A stretch of 64,000 nt of DNA from Agrypnia vestita. Lineage: Eukaryota > Arthropoda > Insecta > Trichoptera > Phryganeidae. Position numbers and translations under genes: made by a program. Below the pieces are notes generated by a model. It saw only the letters and a program-made list of their open reading frames with translations, was not told the origin of the DNA and made no database searches. The stretch is from NCBI GenBank assembly GCA_016648135.1, contig JADDOH010010020.1:62001-126000 (forward strand), written 5' to 3'. Shown in pieces: positions 58,991 through 64,000 of the stretch (its first letter is position 1; the number at the start of each line of letters is the position of its first letter).

Positions 58991-61984
58991 ATAAATAATG
59001 TCTGTTAATGAAGTTCTTTGTATTTTATTTTTTTTAATATGCGGGTGACGTGAACTCTAACTCAAAGGGTTGATGTCACTTTTGTGGGTTGACACAAAAA
59101 CAAAAATATTTTTAAAAGTTTCTTTTTCTCGGCTTATAGCCATACAATTGTCGCTCAGAATCCCTGCATAATCAGTGGCTAGAGAAAAATGAACATGTTT
59201 ATCATCCACAATTCAATTAGTCTGATGGGATGCCTTAAAACTTCTGTAGCATGATTAGTGTGATCGCTGTACGTATTTTGAGTGTGTATGCGACACGTGT
59301 TCAGTTAAGAATCGAGCGAAATGTGTTTATGTTAAATAAAAAAAAAAATGAAAACCCAATTTATTAGGGGGTTGCAATTTAAAAAAAAAAATTCTACATA
59401 ATTATTTTTATTATCTAAATAATTATTTTTTCGATATTTTTTTCTGTATATCTTTCCTGGAAAGAGTTAGAAACTCTATAATAAAAAAATAAGCATATAT
59501 TAATATAATTCTCCCGCACATTCATTAATATTATTATTCCTGCATAGGTATTATTTATAAGCAACGAAGGAATGCTAAAGAAACTACAAATACTTAACGC
59601 TTAAAATATTATAATGAAAAAGATGAACAAACAAAAAAAAAATTAGTATGAAGTAAAATTGGAATCAGTGAATAGGAGAATAAAATTTAATATTTTATTA
59701 CAAATATTTAAAATTAGACATGTATTATTTTTCCAGATTAATTTAATAAAAGAATGAAACTAAATGAGTATTTTCTTTAATACAATTTCAGCGTGGCGAC
59801 AATATAAGCCTGCGGAAGAATAACAAAAATACTTTTTATGTTATAAAAATAAATAAATAACAAATCGGTTTAATGTACAAAGGGCTCAAAATCACGAAAG
59901 ATAATACAAAATATAGTGAGCATAGATGAATTTAAATTACAGTGCAAAAAGTTTGTTATGAAAAACTTGAATAATATTGAAAATGTGACTAATATGTATA
60001 TAGGTACTACGATATGTTTTAATTTTACATATTTTATTAGGCCATATAATATAGGTATCTACACAATATGGAACTAAGTAAACATTGAAATAAATAATTT
60101 GCTTCATTTAAGTTGTTAAATAAAAATGTTTTTTTTATGTTTTTCCTATTTTTCCAGAATGTTTCCTCATGCAGTTTTGCAGTACCTATACTTCTTTACT
60201 TGTATGAAATAAGTTGTCAAAATGTACGTTCCGTATTCATCGGAATGATGAACTTGAAGCCTAAAAAATCAATAAGCATGCTGAATATGGAAGAGGTTAG
60301 AGTTGTGTCAGGAAAGAAGATTGTGTCGCTCTGATTTCTAATATTGCGTCATTTTTGTACTTTTTTTAGTGTTTTGCGCTTAATTTATTACCTATTATTA
60401 ATTACCGCGTATATCCTGCTAAAAATGGTCATCCTTATAATGATCCAAGTGCATTCTCGCTGTGCATCCCTCTCCTGGGACTAAATAAGTTCACCATACT
60501 ACACGTACGTGCAACCAAGATGTTTCTTTTCGATCGAAAACAATTTTCTGTAACGTCATAATTGAGTCGTCGAGTATCAAAATATATCCAACCACTATTT
60601 TTGTTTTTTTTTTCATTTGAATATCAATATATTATCCAAGCTCATTCATTTATATTAAATATTATTTAACTTTCATATTCAGTATCAATCTTAAGTTATT
60701 TCTTGTTGAAAATCAACTTATTCAAATTATAAACTGTGTAGGTAATAAAAATATGATGTAAAAAAATGTGAAACTGTTTTCTTTGATTTGCTAAAAAATA
60801 GTTCATGGCGTTTTAATTTTCAATTAGTCAATTGTCTGTATTCAAAGTTTAATTTCTCACTCAAATTCCATTCATAAAATATATAAATTAAATGTACGGA
60901 AAAAATTATTAGTTTCCAAATATTTTTTCGATGAATAAATTTTTTGTTCATCTTTCTATTTGATTAATTAAATTTGATTTAATAATCAAATAACAGTGGT
61001 TCTGAAATTGAAACATTAGAATAAAATATGTTTTCATTTTAAAAAAATCTAATTTTCATACATGGCTCACTGTATAACTTAGTGAATGCACTTATATTTG
61101 ATATCTGCTTATATTTAAAAAAATAATTTGACTATTTTTGACTATCAATAATGATTTTGTTACTTAAAAATTATAACAAATAAATTTAAATGGTATGGTT
61201 GATTGATATACTGATTCACAATTCAAAGCACGGTCTGGAGGTGACGGGTAATTCATTTTCACGGAATTGGCATTATCTTAGAAGATATTTGTGTTGGAAT
61301 ATTCAGTCTGAAGACGTGACATCTGTCAAATAGAAATAGATATTATTTGGACTTGGATGGATTTGTATAAAATAGCGCGCATACAACATTGCGACATATT
61401 AAACTGAAAAACATGTATTCATTATTGTAGTTGCCTGGCGCTTCATCACAGCCGATTGCACCCCAGGGAGTGATTTGTATGGTTTTTATTTATGACTCGT
61501 CCATAATACGTACCATAATTCTTTTTTATTTACAAAACTTTTGATTCACAGTTTTAATACTGCGAAAAGTGTCATTTTAAAAGTAACTTCCTAATTAACT
61601 GGAATATTAATATAATTTGTATTAAAACAACCCTAACTTTTATTAAGAAGTATCCTAGTCTTCAACGTTAGGAGTCAATAATAGATAAACAATAACCAAT
61701 CTTATTATTTTAAATGCGTCCGTATATTAGGGATGTTACGAATACTACACTCCTCTATTATCTAATTTCATGAGTATCTACAATTAATTTGGCATTCAAT
61801 CCGCGAATATGAATAATGCCTTCTTCTGGTACTTGTACTCACAGCGCACTGCAATTTTTCAAAAATTTTAAGTATACCAAGTTTAATTTAATCACGGGTA
61901 TATCAGTATCATTTCCTATCCGATATGCATAACGTAGCGCCCTTATTTTTGCAATTAAATTAAGTAATGGTTGTTCCTGAGACT
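58991..61984. other. No gene seen
   Basis: Very AT-rich with many homopolymer runs. The 73-codon frame at 60113 is hydrophobic at its start but has no support. Confidence 0.4.
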
Positions 61985-62035
61985 TCTGGAATCAGCCAAG
62001 GTCCACCCAGGGCTGTCGAGCTTATGATGATGATG
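61985..62035 (+). mobile_element. RTE-like LINE 3' tail
   Basis: GCCAAGGTCCACCCAGGGC followed by TGTCGAGC and a short ATGATGATG run, the common 3' end of RTE elements in insects. Only about 50 bases are recognisable. Confidence 0.45.
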
Positions 62036-64000
62036 GGGTTGTTCCTACAGTCTTAACTGTGATCATTGTGTGTAATGGTGAATAATGTGGAAAAAATCAC
62101 ATATTTGATTCACAGTACTTCATTATGAATTGCTGTATGTATGGTAAGCATAGATAGTTTTTATATAGTTTTATACCGTTATTCTTTTTCATTTCATTCA
62201 CACAAGAGTTTCTAAACCTTTTTTTACATTTTATACACACAGAAGACTTTTTATATCTTTATTCTTTTTCACTTCCGTTAGTGCAATTCTTCATTTCTCA
62301 TTACGCCGTGTCTCAATGGCGATCCTTATTGGATTCCCATCGGCGGGCGTGCGAATGCCTGTCGTATCAATCAATCGGCAAAGGCAAGAATGCTTTCCAC
62401 TTTTCATGGACGTCGACCTGTACCGACGGCGACCCCTCAACCACGCCACTGCTCGAGTTTCGAGTCCAAGTCACTTATAAAAAAAAATGGAAACGGATCT
62501 CCTGACGTGTAGAACAATTGCCGTGTTATTTTGCAGAGTTTCTTAAGGATTTCAGGCATCTTGTGATAAACGAACTTTTGCCTCCGACCGGAATAAAAAC
62601 TTACCCCTTTCGTAATTTTTTTTCCTGAAATGCCTATCTTGAATACGGCGTATTAGATTTTTTCGCTTTCTAAACTGAATAGTCGTACCTTCGAAAAAGA
62701 ATTCGAACGTTATGTTGCTTTTCTACTTCTTCTTGAAGTCAAATTGTCTCCATTTAACATGCTTATATGCCAATCACCATTATGATGGATTTCTTAAAAT
62801 GCTCGTCGTACGGAATTTACAGGTTGAAAAAATCATTCCGATGACTATTGTAACAAAAGTGGCTTAATGATCCTGCTTCGTTTCACGAGACCGAATCGTT
62901 AGTTCTACTTTCATAGCACAAGCGTCTTAGCTTAGCTTGAAAATAGTAAGAATATTGATGTGATACTTATTTCCTGTACATAAGTATGTTTTTCTTTTAA
63001 TTAAAAAAGCACATTTCAACTTTCAAACCTATTTGGTGATGCGGTTTATAATAAAAATGCGGTTGTAGAATTTTAAAGGTCCATTTATCATTGAGAGATT
63101 GCTGAAATGAGAGAAATCGTTATTTGCGGGACTTCAAAGTCAAGGCGAGACGTTGGTTGGCACATACGAGATGAAAACAAGAACGATAAATCACAGCATG
63201 AATCTAGACCCCAAATTAAGATGAAAAATCCTACTTTGAGATGCTGGATGCTGGTGTGAGGGGCGGGAATGCCCTTTTCTTCAATGATCCTGGTCAAGCT
63301 GCCGACACCACATTCGACCGATTAATTAATGATAATGCCGAGAGGAAACAATACACGGTTGCGGTTTATTCAAGTACTTATAACAAGTGTCTATGCGGGT
63401 TACAATGTAATATTTCTTGAACGGTGGTCCAAAAAACGAACATAAAAAATAGAGGCGGTACAATATGCGGTTTATTCAATGGAAGACAATTAAAAAGTAG
63501 CGAGGTGTGGTAGGAATTAATTAAATTCATGCGTACGAGTCCATATAGGACAACAGATATCGTTAGGCGTATCAAAGGGGAAGGTCGACAGAGTGGGAAT
63601 TAAATTAGGAATAAGAAAAGATTAATTATTAGGGACTAGGGTTGGTGGATCTCCATCTCACCGAAGTCCAATTCAGCCCCGACAACCGCTTCCATTCATC
63701 CAGATTTAACACTGGCCAAACCACACAGAATCATTAGCGATTTATGACCACCGGGCGCATTTATCGACTTTGATTTCGAGATTTGTATGCATGTGTACAT
63801 CATATAATATAGTCAGTGATGTCATTTATGTACTGAATATTAATTACTGCAGTCAATATCTGCACAAACATTTCACGAGAATCGAGGATCTAAACGATTC
63901 TTGTTTACAGTATTACGTTTCATAATTCTCGGATATTTACCAATCAAATAATTATTGGATTTATTTGTTATTTAAAAAAATATTATTTGACTGTGATAAA
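62036..64000. other. No firm gene; one GC-richer frame
   Basis: 62281-62505 is a 74-codon frame in locally GC-rich, CpG-bearing sequence (SQWRSLLDSHRRACECLSYQ). It could be an exon or transposon fragment, but no family was recognised and no splice signals are convincing. The remainder is AT-rich with the SINE fragment at 62898. Confidence 0.3.
62898..63008 (+). mobile_element. tRNA-derived SINE, copy 6 (3' fragment)
   Basis: Only the body and tail are recognisable (GTTAGTTCTACTTTCATAGC onward); the tRNA-like head with the A and B boxes is missing or unrecognisable. It is an old, truncated copy. Confidence 0.7.

Overview
The window looks like AT-rich insect chromosomal DNA, most likely from a moth or butterfly. 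The grounds are: an intron-containing coding exon, long gene-poor AT-rich stretches, and many small non-autonomous Helitrons whose 3' ends carry a hairpin followed by CTAG. Further grounds are tRNA-headed SINEs, RTE-type LINE debris, and repeated TAGGTACCTA-like words. This assignment is an inference from repeat style. No rRNA, intact tRNA gene, CRISPR array or bacterial-type operon was seen. Nearly all open reading frames longer than 60 codons are chance ORFs or transposon debris.

Only one host gene is well supported. A plus-strand first coding exon begins at 35606 and runs to a splice donor at 36358/36359. It encodes about 251 residues rich in Asn, Ser, Pro and Gly, ending in a helix-like segment (around YRLLSAQGMETLQVF). 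I do not recognise the family; a regulatory or scaffold protein with a disordered N-terminus is the most I would say. Upstream lies a CpG-dense region (34230-34780) with a very GC-rich, G-quadruplex-capable core (34318-34430), followed by a second GC-rich block (35160-35480). No later exon was identified, so the first intron probably runs for most or all of the remaining 27 kb. A weaker candidate exon sits at about 39394-39573.

The rest is a layered transposon landscape. There are six copies of one tRNA-derived SINE (5260, 8843, 13163 minus, 25034, 51646, 62898) and one of a second SINE (6051). One Helitron family (3123, 5022, 15161, 19679, 37170, 37379, 44698, 48205) has some members with a tRNA-like A-box/B-box core; a second Helitron family occurs at 13837 and 21319. 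Cut-and-paste remnants with recognisable transposase pieces are a piggyBac-like element (56531-58163), a Tigger-like element (23273-23837), a pogo-like element (26109-27100) and a Tc1/mariner-like transposase relic (11200-11757, minus). There are many hairpin or long-TIR MITEs (9981, 16252, 20262, 30021, 30653, 31739, 38291, 38842, 42961, 49760). LINE remains are several RTE-like fragments (25214, 40390, 45375 minus, 47324, 47775, 61985) and one Jockey/CR1-like 3' piece (43060-43616) lying inside a palindromic MITE.

The GC-richer, repeat-poor islands (18595-18915, 22600-23270, 25380-25600, 33045-33200, 50420-50860) stand out against this background and are the best candidates for conserved cis-regulatory DNA. 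I found no convincing new multi-gene system. The most unusual items are the tRNA-like module inside Helitrons, the nested insertions with empty or paired sites that allow relative dating, and the extreme GC core upstream of the only gene.
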